From the NCBI RefSeq assembly GCF_003814835.1, contig NZ_RKRG01000003.1, forward strand, positions 186,001 to 250,000: 64,000 bases of DNA, written 5' to 3'. The position numbers were made by a program, and so were the translations under genes. Source of the DNA: Methanobrevibacter gottschalkii DSM 11977. GTDB taxonomy: Archaea > Methanobacteriota > Methanobacteria > Methanobacteriales > Methanobacteriaceae. Within the stretch, counting starts at the first letter, position 1; every line of letters starts with the position of its first letter. The notes beneath the pieces were generated by a model. That model was not told the DNA's origin and did no database searches. It saw only the letters and a list, made by a program, of their open reading frames with translations. Positions 8,028 to 16,594 of the stretch are shown piece after piece.

Positions 8028-9831
8028 ATATTGGGCTGTCTTCAGATTGGGTATTTAAAGTATTATAGTAATATCCTTTTAATCTAAGAAGTTCTTCGTG
8101 ACTGCCCTTTTCGATTATCCTGCCATTTTCAATTACAATAATTTTATCAGCATTTTTAATTGTTGATAATCTGTGGGCAATAATAAAACTGGTTTTATTC
8201 TCCATTAATTTATCCATTGCTTTTTGAATTAATTTTTCTGTTCTTGTATCAACACTTGAAGTTGCTTCATCTAAAATTAATACTTCTTTTGACGAAAGAA
8301 TTGTTCTGGCTATTGTGATTAACTGTTTTTGACCATGTGAAATATTATCTGAATCTTCATTTAAAATGGTTTTATAACCATCTGAGAGCTTTCTTACAAA
8401 GTTATCAACATAAACCTGTTTTGAAGCTTTAATAATTTCATGATCACTGACATCTAAGTTTCCATAACGTATATTGCTTTCAATTGTATCTGAAAATAGC
8501 CAGGAATCTTGTAAAACCATTCCTATGTGTGATCTAAGTGAATGTTTGTCATATTCTTCGATGTCAACACCGTCTATTTTTATTGAACCTGAGTCAATTT
8601 CATAAAATCTCATAAGTAATTTAACAATAGTTGTTTTTCCAGCTCCAGTTTCTCCAACAATAGCTATTTTCTGACCTTTTTTAATGTCAAATGTCATATT
8701 TTTGATTATTTTCTCGTTAGGTGTGTAGCTAAAACTCACATTTTCAAATGCAATTCCTTCTTTTATTTCAGTTAACTGTTTGTCTGATGGATTTTCCTCA
8801 TCATCATAATCTAAAAACTCAAATATACGTTCGCTTGCTGCCATTGCAGTTTGTATTTGATTCATAACTCTTGTAATCTGCTGAATTGGTCTTGTGAAAC
8901 TTTGTGTGTACTGAAAAAATGCAAGAATATCTCCAACAGCTATTGCTTTTTGAAGAACAAATATGGCGCCTAAAACAGCTATTATAACATATGTAAAGTT
9001 TGAAATAAAGTTCATTAAAGGTCCATTTAAGCTGGAATAAAATTGGGATTTCCATTCCTGATCAAACCAATTTTCATTGTCACTTTCAAATTTATTCATT
9101 GAGATTTCTTCTTGGTTGAATATACGAATGATATCATGGCCAGTAAATGTCTCTTCAATCTGACCATTAAGGGAACCTTTAAAGACTAATTGTTTTAAGA
9201 AATAACTTTGAGAGAATTTAGTAATAGATCTAATTACTAAAAATGCAATTGGGATGAGGATGACTGTTGCAAGAGTCATCCAGATGTTAATAGTTAACAT
9301 CATGACAAATACGCCAATAAGGGTAATTACTGCTGTAGTTAATTGTAAAAATGACTGTGTAATTCCGTGCTGGAGAGAATCGACATCATTAGTAATTCTT
9401 GATAGGATATCGCCTCTTTTATTTTCATCAACACTTTCCATTGGCAGACTTAAAATTTTATCCATTAATCTTTCTCTTAATTCATAACTTATTTTTGTAG
9501 ATACTTCAACTAAAAAGAAGCTCTGTAAGTATGAAAACAATGAACTAATGATGTACAATATCACAACAATAGTTAAAAGATTAAATAATGTGTTAAAATC
9601 CATTGTGCCTGTGTGTTTTGAAATGCTATTGATTCCATTAAAAATTGTTGTTGTGGCTTTACCAATAATCAGAGGGGCTATTATTGTAAATGCAGTTGAG
9701 ATCACAGCACAAACTATTGTTAATGCTAATTTGAATTTGTGGCATTTTAAAATACTTAATATATTCATAATAGCTTTTTTATTATCAACAGCTTTTTCAG
9801 GAGGTCTTCTTTTAATTGGTCTTGGACTCAT
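8026..9831 (-). CDS. ABC exporter, fused permease/ATPase subunit (catalytic-site half)
   Basis: A 601-aa type IV exporter half-transporter. There are six membrane helices in residues ~25-320, then a nucleotide-binding domain with Walker A GETGAGKTT, Walker B VLILDEATSSVD carrying the catalytic Glu, and the switch His in AHRLST. The signature loop is degenerate (ISHGQ instead of LSGGQ). Its ATG overlaps the stop of the upstream partner gene by 4 nt (ATGA at 9828-9831), so the two are translationally coupled and very likely form a heterodimer of the TM287/288, BmrCD or MdlAB kind. Such pumps expel drugs, lipids or peptides; the substrate is not evident here. Confidence 0.85.
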   Translation of the reverse strand: MSPRPIKRRPPEKAVDNKKAIMNILSILKCHKFKLALTIVCAVISTAFTIIAPLIIGKATTTIFNGINSISKHTGTMDFNTLFNLLTIVVILYIISSLFSYLQSFFLVEVSTKISYELRERLMDKILSLPMESVDENKRGDILSRITNDVDSLQHGITQSFLQLTTAVITLIGVFVMMLTINIWMTLATVILIPIAFLVIRSITKFSQSYFLKQLVFKGSLNGQIEETFTGHDIIRIFNQEEISMNKFESDNENWFDQEWKSQFYSSLNGPLMNFISNFTYVIIAVLGAIFVLQKAIAVGDILAFFQYTQSFTRPIQQITRVMNQIQTAMAASERIFEFLDYDDEENPSDKQLTEIKEGIAFENVSFSYTPNEKIIKNMTFDIKKGQKIAIVGETGAGKTTIVKLLMRFYEIDSGSIKIDGVDIEEYDKHSLRSHIGMVLQDSWLFSDTIESNIRYGNLDVSDHEIIKASKQVYVDNFVRKLSDGYKTILNEDSDNISHGQKQLITIARTILSSKEVLILDEATSSVDTRTEKLIQKAMDKLMENKTSFIIAHRLSTIKNADKIIVIENGRIIEKGSHEELLRLKGYYYNTLNTQSEDSPI

Positions 9832-11534
9832 GATAATGCCTCCATACTGTCAATTTGGGTATTAACGATTTCGGTATATATCTCACAACTTCCAACTAAT
9901 TCAGAATGTGTTCCCCTATCAATAATCTCCCCATTATCAATTACAAGAATTTCATCAGCATCAATGATGGTTGAAATCCTTTGAGATACAATTAAAATGG
10001 ATGAATCTTTTAAATTCTTTAAATTGTTTTTTATTAATCTCTCCGTATTCATATCAAGTGCTGAAAAGCAATCATCAAACAAGTAAAAGTCATGTTTTCC
10101 AATAATCGCCCTTGCAATTGATAGACGTTGCTTTTGGCCTCCAGAATAATTGGACCCTCCCTGGCTTACTTCCTCTTTGAGATTGGATACAAAATCAACT
10201 TGGGCCATCTTAAGTGCATTTTCAATTTCTTCATCTGTTGCATCATTTTTTCCAGTCAACATATTTGATTTAATATCCCCTTGAAATAAAATAGCCTTTT
10301 GAGGAGTAAAACTGATTTTATCTCTTAAACCTTTTAATTTAAAGAGTTTAATATTTTTACCATCGATTAAGATTTCACCAGAACTCGGATCTTGAAGACG
10401 GGGAATTAAATTAAGTATTGTTGATTTTCCACTACCTGTTCCACCAATAATTGCAGTGGTTTTACTGGGCTTTAAGGAAAAACTAATGTCTTTAATAGTT
10501 TCTTTTTCACTATTCGGGTATTTGTATGAAACATTCTTAAATTCAATTGTAGGATTTTCTGAAATGTCTGTAAGTTCACCATCAGTTATTGTTAAATCAG
10601 TAGTTAATACTTCATTCACACGCCTTCCAGAAACAAGTAACCTTGGAAGAATAATGAAAAATGCACCAATCATTAGAAATGATGTTACAACTTGGGTTGA
10701 ATACTGAATGAATGCTATAATATCTCCGGTTAGGATAGAACCTCTCATTGCATCATAGGCTCCGAAATATAGGATCAGAACAATCATCAAATTCATAAGA
10801 AGAGTCATTAATGGAAGCATTATAAGCATATTTCTAAAAACATATATGTTGACATCATAGAATTCTTCATTGATTTTCCTGAATTTCTCTTCTTCGTAAT
10901 CCTGTCTTACAAATGCTTTAATAACAGGTATTCCTATTAAAATTTCCCTTGATGTTCTATTGATCTTATCCATAATTTCCTGAATTACCTTAAAGTAAGG
11001 AAGCACTCTTACAATAACAATAACTAAAAGAATTACAACACCAATAAAAGTTACAAAAATGATCCAAGATAAATTTGTTCCAAGCTCAAATGCTTTTATG
11101 ATACTTCCAACTCCAAGGAGAGGTGCAAATAATATTGTTGTAAAAATCATTGCAAGCACACTTTGGAGCTGGTTAATGTCATTGGTTGATCTTGTAATCA
11201 GAGAAGATCTTGAAATCTTGTTTAGTTCATGATTTGAGAATTTTAAAACTTTGCTGTAAACTATTTTTCTTAAATCTTTAGCATAACCTGAGGAAACTCT
11301 GCTTGAAAAATATGAAACTCCGACAGTTGCAAGAGCAGATATTGCAACCATTAAAAGCATCATCATACCAGTATCAATAATAAACTGGAAATTTGCATTT
11401 TGAATACCTATATCCACAATATCTGATGTGTATTGTGGTAATGTCAAGTCACAATAAACTTGAACCACTAAAAACAGGAATATTGCAAAGATTTGTCCGA
11501 TTTTGTTTTTTAGGGGTGCTATTAATTTTTTCAT
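9828..11534 (-). CDS. ABC exporter, fused permease/ATPase subunit (degenerate-site half)
   Basis: A 568-aa partner of the 601-aa exporter subunit, and the first gene of the pair. It has six predicted membrane helices up to about residue 300. The ATPase domain has Walker A GGTGSGKST and signature YSGGQ, but Walker B reads LFDDCFSALD, with Asp where the catalytic Glu should be. Together with the ISHGQ signature of the partner, this gives one competent and one degenerate ATP site, the known asymmetric design of heterodimeric exporters. Transcription probably starts in the 70-nt gap shared divergently with the HAD phosphatase gene. Substrate unknown. Confidence 0.85.
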   Translation of the reverse strand: MKKLIAPLKNKIGQIFAIFLFLVVQVYCDLTLPQYTSDIVDIGIQNANFQFIIDTGMMMLLMVAISALATVGVSYFSSRVSSGYAKDLRKIVYSKVLKFSNHELNKISRSSLITRSTNDINQLQSVLAMIFTTILFAPLLGVGSIIKAFELGTNLSWIIFVTFIGVVILLVIVIVRVLPYFKVIQEIMDKINRTSREILIGIPVIKAFVRQDYEEEKFRKINEEFYDVNIYVFRNMLIMLPLMTLLMNLMIVLILYFGAYDAMRGSILTGDIIAFIQYSTQVVTSFLMIGAFFIILPRLLVSGRRVNEVLTTDLTITDGELTDISENPTIEFKNVSYKYPNSEKETIKDISFSLKPSKTTAIIGGTGSGKSTILNLIPRLQDPSSGEILIDGKNIKLFKLKGLRDKISFTPQKAILFQGDIKSNMLTGKNDATDEEIENALKMAQVDFVSNLKEEVSQGGSNYSGGQKQRLSIARAIIGKHDFYLFDDCFSALDMNTERLIKNNLKNLKDSSILIVSQRISTIIDADEILVIDNGEIIDRGTHSELVGSCEIYTEIVNTQIDSMEALS

Positions 11535-11604
11535 CAGTATTTAATATTAATAAATGTTTTATTTAATACATTGTTTTAATTAATGAAACAACATAAATTA
11601 ATTC

Positions 11605-12249
11605 ATGAAAAAACTTGCAATTTTTGATTTTGACGGCACCATATTTAATTCAATAACTGATGTAATAATCTGCTTTAATAAAGCATTATCAACTAATGAT
11701 TTTCCTACATTAACTTATGATGAATATGTTGAAATTTTAGGTGGAAACATAGATGAGCTTGTTTCATCATGTTTAAAAGATAACAATACTCCTCAAAATA
11801 TGGAACTCGTTAAAAATACATATAATACTATTTATGGCAAATCAAATAAGGAGAATTCTCTTCCTTTTGATGGAATGCATGATGTTTTATTAAAATTACA
11901 AGAAAAAGGAATATTGCTTACAATTAATTCAAATAGAAATAATGATTCAATTAGAACTTTTGTTGATAAATATTATTCAGACATTGATTTTCAAGCTATT
12001 GAAGGTCATAATCCTGTTTATCCATCAAAACCAAGTCCTTTTGGAATTAATAAAATATTGAATCAATTAAATGTATCAAAAAAAGAAGCGTTATACATTG
12101 GGGATTCTTCAACTGATATTAAAACAACTCAAAATGCAGAAGTTGACTGTATAATTGTTAAATGGGGTTATGGGAATCAAAATGATTATGGAAATGAATA
12201 TGTACTGAATGTAATTGAAAAACCATATGATATACTTAATTATTTTTAA
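11605..12249 (+). CDS. HAD-superfamily hydrolase, phosphoglycolate-phosphatase-like
   Basis: A 214-aa haloacid-dehalogenase fold phosphatase. Motif I is DFDGT with nucleophile Asp8 and acid Asp10. A motif II Ser/Asn lies near residues 108-110 (NSN), a motif III Lys near 142-150, and motif IV GDSSTD at 166-171. A helical cap sits between motifs I and II. It resembles the Gph/PGP and pyrophosphatase PpaX group. It removes phosphate from a small molecule that sequence alone does not identify. The start is ATG 11605, with no strong ribosome site visible. It is divergent from the ABC exporter and followed 50 nt later by the Spx-like gene. Confidence 0.8.
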   Translation: MKKLAIFDFDGTIFNSITDVIICFNKALSTNDFPTLTYDEYVEILGGNIDELVSSCLKDNNTPQNMELVKNTYNTIYGKSNKENSLPFDGMHDVLLKLQEKGILLTINSNRNNDSIRTFVDKYYSDIDFQAIEGHNPVYPSKPSPFGINKILNQLNVSKKEALYIGDSSTDIKTTQNAEVDCIIVKWGYGNQNDYGNEYVLNVIEKPYDILNYF

Positions 12250-12299
12250 GAGAATTAACATAATAATATTAAAATTCACAGAAAAAGGAGATAATAATC

Positions 12300-12650
12300 A
12301 TGTTATTCGTACAATATCCAAAATGCTCAACTTGCAGGAAAGCTAAAAACTGGTTAGATGAACACAATATAGAATATGAATCAAAACACATCGTAGAAGA
12401 TAATCCCACTGCTTCTGAATTACGTGAATGGTGGAAAATATCTGATTTGCCACTTAAAAGATTTTTCAACACAAGTGGTATGAAATACCGTGAATTAAAA
12501 TTAAAAGATAAACTTCCTGAAATGTCAGAAGAGGAACAATTAAATCTTTTAGCTACTGATGGGATGCTTGTTAAAAGGCCGATAGTTGTAACTGATAATT
12601 TTGTTTTAGTTGGTTTTAAAGTTAAAGAATGGGAAGAAAAATTATTATGA
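12300..12650 (+). CDS. Spx/ArsC/YffB family thioredoxin-fold protein
   Basis: A 116-aa protein with the ArsC-family thioredoxin fold. It carries a redox CxxC at Cys9-Cys12 (PKCSTCRKA), the segment FNTSGMKYRELKLKDKL and the KRPIV motif that contains the conserved Arg-Pro. True arsenate reductases and the transcription regulator Spx share this fold; in archaea without Spx partners it is probably a glutaredoxin-like reductase. A GGAGATAATAATC leader precedes ATG 12300. It lies between the HAD phosphatase and a redox-type HxlR regulator, which fits a redox role, though that is inference. Confidence 0.75.
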   Translation: MLFVQYPKCSTCRKAKNWLDEHNIEYESKHIVEDNPTASELREWWKISDLPLKRFFNTSGMKYRELKLKDKLPEMSEEEQLNLLATDGMLVKRPIVVTDNFVLVGFKVKEWEEKLL

Positions 12651-12999
12651 TAAAAAATAAAAAATAGAGATGGTGTTTTTAATAATTTATGTAAGGAAAA
12701 TTTTTTTTGAGGTTGATTTTAGCTTAATGCTATTTCAAAAAATTATTTTTAAAATCCCATGACTATTTCTTTTCTCTATTGTGTGTTATAATGGAGGAAA
12801 AAATGGTGTTTCATGTTCATTTTATTTTAATTTCTTGATTGATTCGCCATCTCTGAAAGATACAAATTTTGCACTTTCAATTAAAACATAAGTGGATAAT
12901 ATTTAAAAGCTTTTGGTAACCTTTTACTCACCATATCGTTAAATTTATATGTGAAAAAGAATCAATTATATTAATAATAATTTTATTGGAGGTTTTATT
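12651..12999. other. Intergenic region with possible gene relics
   Basis: There is no full gene. On the minus strand 12822-12905 encodes a protein-like 26-codon tail (ILSTYVLIESAKFVSF at its start) that ends in TAA, with a stop shortly upstream; it may be the end of a decayed gene. On the plus strand GGAGG (12793-12797) precedes an 11-codon reading frame (12803-12838). The palindrome GGTAACC lies near 12916-12922, about 80 nt before the HxlR gene, and could be an operator. All of these are weak. Confidence 0.25.
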
Positions 13000-13371
13000 A
13001 TGAATGCAAATGCTCAATTAATGAATTTCCCAATAGATAATGTAATTCAATTAATTAGGAAAAAATGGGTTGTACAAATTATAAATGATTTGTTCTTTGG
13101 TAAAACCCGTTTCCATGAATTTAAAGAAAACAAACCTAAATTATCCAACAGAGTTTTAAGCAGTTGCCTTAAAGATATGGAAGATAATGGTTTAATTCAA
13201 CGTATTGTAGATAAATACGATAAAAAGAATGTTAGATATTACCTAACAGAAAAAGGCCAATCGTTAAATAAAATTATTTATGAAATGGCAATTTTTAGTG
13301 TAGATTCAGAAAACTATACTGATAAAACTAAAACTGAACTCAAAACAGTTTTTAAAGAAAAATTATTATAA
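13000..13371 (+). CDS. HxlR-family winged-helix transcriptional regulator
   Basis: A 123-aa protein starting at ATG 13000 behind GGAGG. It shows the HxlR layout: helix VIQLIRKKWVVQIINDL, recognition region FHEFKENKPKLSNRVLSSCLKDMEDNGLI, and wing RIVDKYDKKNVRYYLTEKG. HxlR proteins are dimeric redox- or aldehyde-responsive regulators of neighbouring oxidoreductase genes. The usual N-terminal Cys of the redox-sensing subgroup is absent: no cysteine precedes the helix-turn-helix, and one (in SSCLKD) lies within it. Its target could be itself or nearby flavin enzymes; no clear operator pair was found. Confidence 0.85.
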   Translation: MNANAQLMNFPIDNVIQLIRKKWVVQIINDLFFGKTRFHEFKENKPKLSNRVLSSCLKDMEDNGLIQRIVDKYDKKNVRYYLTEKGQSLNKIIYEMAIFSVDSENYTDKTKTELKTVFKEKLL

Positions 13372-13387
13372 ATTTTTCTAAATTTTT

Positions 13388-13410
13388 GAGGATTTTTTAT
13401 CCTCTTTTTT
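13388..13410 (+). terminator. Hairpin plus T-tract after HxlR gene
   Basis: GAGGAT (13388-13393) pairs with ATCCTC (13399-13404) across a five-T loop, and six T follow directly. It lies 17 nt after the HxlR stop and separates that gene from serS. Confidence 0.7.
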
Positions 13411-13523
13411 ACTTATTTTTCAATTATTAACAATTTTTAGTTAAAATTTTCCTTATTTAAGCATTAAATTTAAAAAACAAAAAAACCATATTATATTATG
13501 ATTAAAGAATTAGGGGACAAAAA

Positions 13524-14801
13524 TTGTTAGATATAAAATTATTCAGAGAAAATCCAGAAATAATTATTGACTCTGAAAAAAAGAGATTTAGAGACACAAT
13601 AAATGTCGAAAAAGTAATTGAATATGATAATTTATGGAGAGAAGGTGAAAGAAAACTTAATTCCCTTAGATCTGAGAAAAATAAATTATCCAAATCATTT
13701 AAAAAAGCAAAAGAAGAAGGCAATTTTGAAGAAGTAATAGCCAAATCCAAACAGGTAGCTAGTGATATTAAAGAACTAAGTGCTAAAAATGTGGAATATC
13801 TTAAACTTAGGGATGATTATAGATATAAAGTTGGAAACCTACTTGATGAAGATGTTCCTATTTCTGATACTGAAGATGATAATGTTGTAGTTAGAACTTA
13901 CGGTGAGATTCCGGAACATGATTTCGAATTATTAAATCATGTAGACTTAATTAAAAAAATCGATGGTGCAGATCTTGAAACTGCAGCAGATATTGCCGGG
14001 GCTCGTTTTTACTATTTAAAAAGAGATATTTTACATTTGAATTTGGCATTAATTCAATTTGCATTATCAGAACTTGAAGCTGAAGGGTATATTCCAATGC
14101 AAACCCCATTCTTTGTAAAAGGTGAGGTTGCAGCAGAGACATCAGAGCTTGGTGAATTTGAAGAAACATTATACAAGGTAGAAAATGAAGACATGTACTT
14201 AATTGCAACTGCTGAGCAAACCTTGGCAGCTCTTCACAGAAATGAAATAATATCACCTGAAGATTTGCCATTAAGGTACTGCGCCCTTTCAACTTGCTTT
14301 AGAAAAGAAGCGGGATCTCATGGAAAAGATACTTTAGGAATATTTAGAGTTCACCAGTTTGAAAAAATTGAACAATTCATTTACTCCACTCCTGAAGATT
14401 CAAGAAATCAGCATGATCATTTAATGGAAGTAACCGAAGGAATATATCAAAAATTAGGCATTCCATATCAAGTAATAGCTATCGTATCATCTGCTTTAAA
14501 TGATAATGCCGCTATTAAGTATGATTTGGAGGCATGGTTTCCGGGTTCTAAAGCATTTAGGGAATTAGTGTCCTGTACAAACTGTAAAGACTACCAAGCA
14601 CGTAAAACAAAAACACGTTATGGAAGAGCAGGTTCTGGAGATGCTCAGGTTTTACATACATTAAACAGTACAGCTATTGCTACTGAAAGAACTATGTGCT
14701 GTATTCTAGAAAACTATCAGCAGGCTGATGGCAGTGTTAAAATTCCTGAAGTGTTAGTCCCTTACATGAATGGAAAGACTGTCATTGAAGCTAAATATTA
14801 G
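13524..14801 (+). CDS. serS: Seryl-tRNA synthetase
   Basis: A 425-aa class II synthetase of the common (bacterial-type) form, not the rare methanogen-type SerRS. The N-terminal coiled-coil arm occupies about residues 30-105. Motif 2 (RYCALSTCFRKEAGSHG...FRVHQFEKIEQF) runs from residue 251, and motif 3 (TERTMCCILENYQ) from about residue 387. It charges tRNA-Ser and also feeds selenocysteine routes. The start is TTG 13524, supported by AGGGG 8 nt upstream and by homology to the usual MLDIKLFRENPE beginning. It is a single gene with its own promoter region. Confidence 0.95.
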   Translation: MLDIKLFRENPEIIIDSEKKRFRDTINVEKVIEYDNLWREGERKLNSLRSEKNKLSKSFKKAKEEGNFEEVIAKSKQVASDIKELSAKNVEYLKLRDDYRYKVGNLLDEDVPISDTEDDNVVVRTYGEIPEHDFELLNHVDLIKKIDGADLETAADIAGARFYYLKRDILHLNLALIQFALSELEAEGYIPMQTPFFVKGEVAAETSELGEFEETLYKVENEDMYLIATAEQTLAALHRNEIISPEDLPLRYCALSTCFRKEAGSHGKDTLGIFRVHQFEKIEQFIYSTPEDSRNQHDHLMEVTEGIYQKLGIPYQVIAIVSSALNDNAAIKYDLEAWFPGSKAFRELVSCTNCKDYQARKTKTRYGRAGSGDAQVLHTLNSTAIATERTMCCILENYQQADGSVKIPEVLVPYMNGKTVIEAKY

Positions 14802-14855
14802 CTTCTTTTCTTATTTTTATTAATTTTTTATAAACTTGTTTTATGGATGGCAATC

Positions 14856-14960
14856 ATGATATTTTATTTTTCTGCAACTGGAAACTCCTTGTATACTGCA
14901 AAGACTATTACTCAAAATATTAATGAAGATTATATCCAAATGTTGAAGTTGGTGAGTTGA
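14856..14960 (+). pseudogene. Flavodoxin-domain fragment (EFR1-type start only)
   Basis: The 34-codon frame starts with MIFYFSATGNSLYTAK. That is the FMN phosphate-binding loop found at the very N-terminus of EFR1-type ferredoxin-flavodoxin proteins, and the frame stops after about one helix. The rest of a normal ~250-aa protein is absent, so this is a truncated remnant. An intact flavodoxin-like reductase starts 45 nt later but belongs to a different subfamily. Confidence 0.6.
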
Positions 14961-15005
14961 AAATATTTAAGGGAATTTGGACATATTGTTATTTGGGTGT
15001 ATTTT

Positions 15006-15638
15006 ATGAAAACAATCATTGTTAATGCAAGTCCAAGAAAAAAATGGAACACTGCTGAGATAATGCAATCCGCTCAAAAAGGAGCAGAATCTGTTGGAGC
15101 TGAAACTGAATATTTTAATTTATATGATTTAGTATTTACAGGTTGTCGAAGTTGTCTTGCTTGCAAACTCAAAGAAAAAACTAAAGGAAAATGTTACTGG
15201 AGAGATGATTTAACAGAAGTCATTGAAAAGATTTTAGATGCTGATGCACTGCTTATTGGTTCTCCGATTTACTTTGGCCAACCTACAAGTGAATTCAGGG
15301 CATTGGTTGAAAGATTAATATTCTGTATAATGTCTTATGATGATGGATCAAGCTATTTTACAGGCAATGTAAATGTGGGTATTTTTTACACTATGAATGC
15401 CCCTTTGGATTTTTATGAACAAGCTATGAAAGAAAGTTTATCCAGTACTGAGTTTTTATTCTCATTTTTAAACGGAGAAATTGTTGCTTATCCTGTTTGT
15501 GATACAATTCAGGTAAGTGATTATTCTAAATTTAATATGGCTGGTTTTTCACAAGAAGCTAAAGAAAAACAGTGGATTTTACAATTTCCAAAAGATTTGG
15601 AAAAAGCTTTTGAAATTGGTGCCAATTTAAGTAAATAA
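15006..15638 (+). CDS. NADPH-dependent FMN reductase / flavodoxin-fold oxidoreductase
   Basis: A 210-aa flavodoxin-fold protein. ATG 15006 is used because GGGTG (14995-14999) sits before it. The FMN loop NASPRKKWNT is at residues 8-17 and GSPIYFGQPTSEFRALVERL at about 85-104. A GCRSCLACK motif with four or so nearby cysteines recalls iron-sulfur flavoproteins, though the cysteine spacing suggests at most a partial site. The family moves electrons between NAD(P)H or ferredoxin and FMN. The partner is unknown. Confidence 0.8.
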   Translation: MKTIIVNASPRKKWNTAEIMQSAQKGAESVGAETEYFNLYDLVFTGCRSCLACKLKEKTKGKCYWRDDLTEVIEKILDADALLIGSPIYFGQPTSEFRALVERLIFCIMSYDDGSSYFTGNVNVGIFYTMNAPLDFYEQAMKESLSSTEFLFSFLNGEIVAYPVCDTIQVSDYSKFNMAGFSQEAKEKQWILQFPKDLEKAFEIGANLSK

Positions 15639-15715
15639 TGGATTTTAATTTTAATTGATATAATTGATGAAGTCTGTAATGGAAAATTGAATTGAGGTAA
15701 TTTTTTCCAGATTTC

Positions 15716-15815
15716 TTGATGTATACATTTTATAAAAATGAATACATTTATATATCATGTCATTACAATATTGTATTGTATACAAAAATATATTTTGTAA
15801 TACAAGATGGATGTG
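15716..15815 (+). promoter_or_regulatory. Cluster of TGTA/TACA palindromes (putative operators)
   Basis: Four dyad sites built from TGTA and TACA half-sites crowd this leader: TGTATACA (15720-15727), TACAATATTGTA (15764-15775), TTGTATACAA (15776-15785) and TTGTAATACAA (15795-15805). The last two are 19 bp apart, about two helical turns. They sit immediately upstream of the GTG start of a probable DNA-binding protein, which suggests autoregulation. Confidence 0.5.
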
Positions 15816-15820
15816 ATATT

Positions 15821-16594
15821 GTGACAAACCAAAAAAGAACTAGAAAATTTGCATTCGGAAACGAAAGATTTGGAGGATCATATACTCCAGGTGAATTTGA
15901 ATTCAATTTCCCGGAAGATATGACACGTGAAGAATTTGAAAAAATATTTACCTCAAGAATGCAAGCTTTACACAAAAAAGGTAATGATTTAGCAGAGGAG
16001 ATGTTTGATCATAAATCAAGAAAAGAAAACTTAAAACCTCTAAGTATTCGTGTAAAACAGCACACAAAAGAATTTTTCAAAAGCCAGTCTATTTTATCTC
16101 CAAGAGATGTGCTTGAAATGTATGAAGAATACAATAATGGCAGTGAAGCTTTTATTAATTCATTAATTGAGGATCAAAAAGAACTTGAAAATGAATTAAC
16201 TGAAATTCAAGAAAAACTACATAATGCAAAGCTATTCAGAGATAAACTGTCTGAAATGAAACCTCCAAGCGAGATTTCAACTGATGAAGATAATATAATT
16301 AAATTACAAAATAAATATCAAAATAGTGAAATTAAATCTATTGGTAATGAAACTTCGGTTGGAAAAGCTGAAAGCGATATTATAAGGGATATTCAAATGT
16401 ATAATACTCTTGATGTTCATATCCGGAATAATCAGTATTTAATTATCACTGTTTATACCAATGCTCAACCAATTCTATATTATTTCAAAAATGAATATTG
16501 TGAAGAAGATATTTTAAATGTTATTTCACGCATTGAAGAGTATTGCGAAAGCAATGGCATTGATTTTAGTAGAAGTGAAAATGAGGAAATTTAA
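15821..16594 (+). CDS. Unrecognised protein with ribbon-helix-helix-like segment and coiled coil
   Basis: A 257-aa protein I do not recognise. GTG 15821 is preferred because upstream codons translate the palindrome-rich leader and lack protein character; GATGTGAT precedes it. Residues 1-30 are basic and aromatic. Residues 74-107 (LSIRVKQHTKEFFKS then SPRDVLEMYEEYNNG) have the strand-helix-helix spacing of ribbon-helix-helix DNA-binding proteins. Residues 110-147 are heptad-like and predicted to form a coiled coil. A hydrophobic beta/alpha domain (about 190-250) closes it. With the palindrome cluster just upstream, an autoregulated DNA-binding protein is the simplest reading. It borders a decayed region, so a mobile-element origin is possible. 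Confidence 0.5.
   Translation: MTNQKRTRKFAFGNERFGGSYTPGEFEFNFPEDMTREEFEKIFTSRMQALHKKGNDLAEEMFDHKSRKENLKPLSIRVKQHTKEFFKSQSILSPRDVLEMYEEYNNGSEAFINSLIEDQKELENELTEIQEKLHNAKLFRDKLSEMKPPSEISTDEDNIIKLQNKYQNSEIKSIGNETSVGKAESDIIRDIQMYNTLDVHIRNNQYLIITVYTNAQPILYYFKNEYCEEDILNVISRIEEYCESNGIDFSRSENEEI

Noticed and set aside
9254-9865. Plus-strand open frames within the ABC exporter genes
   Set aside because: They mirror membrane helices of the exporter on the other strand and lack ribosome sites.
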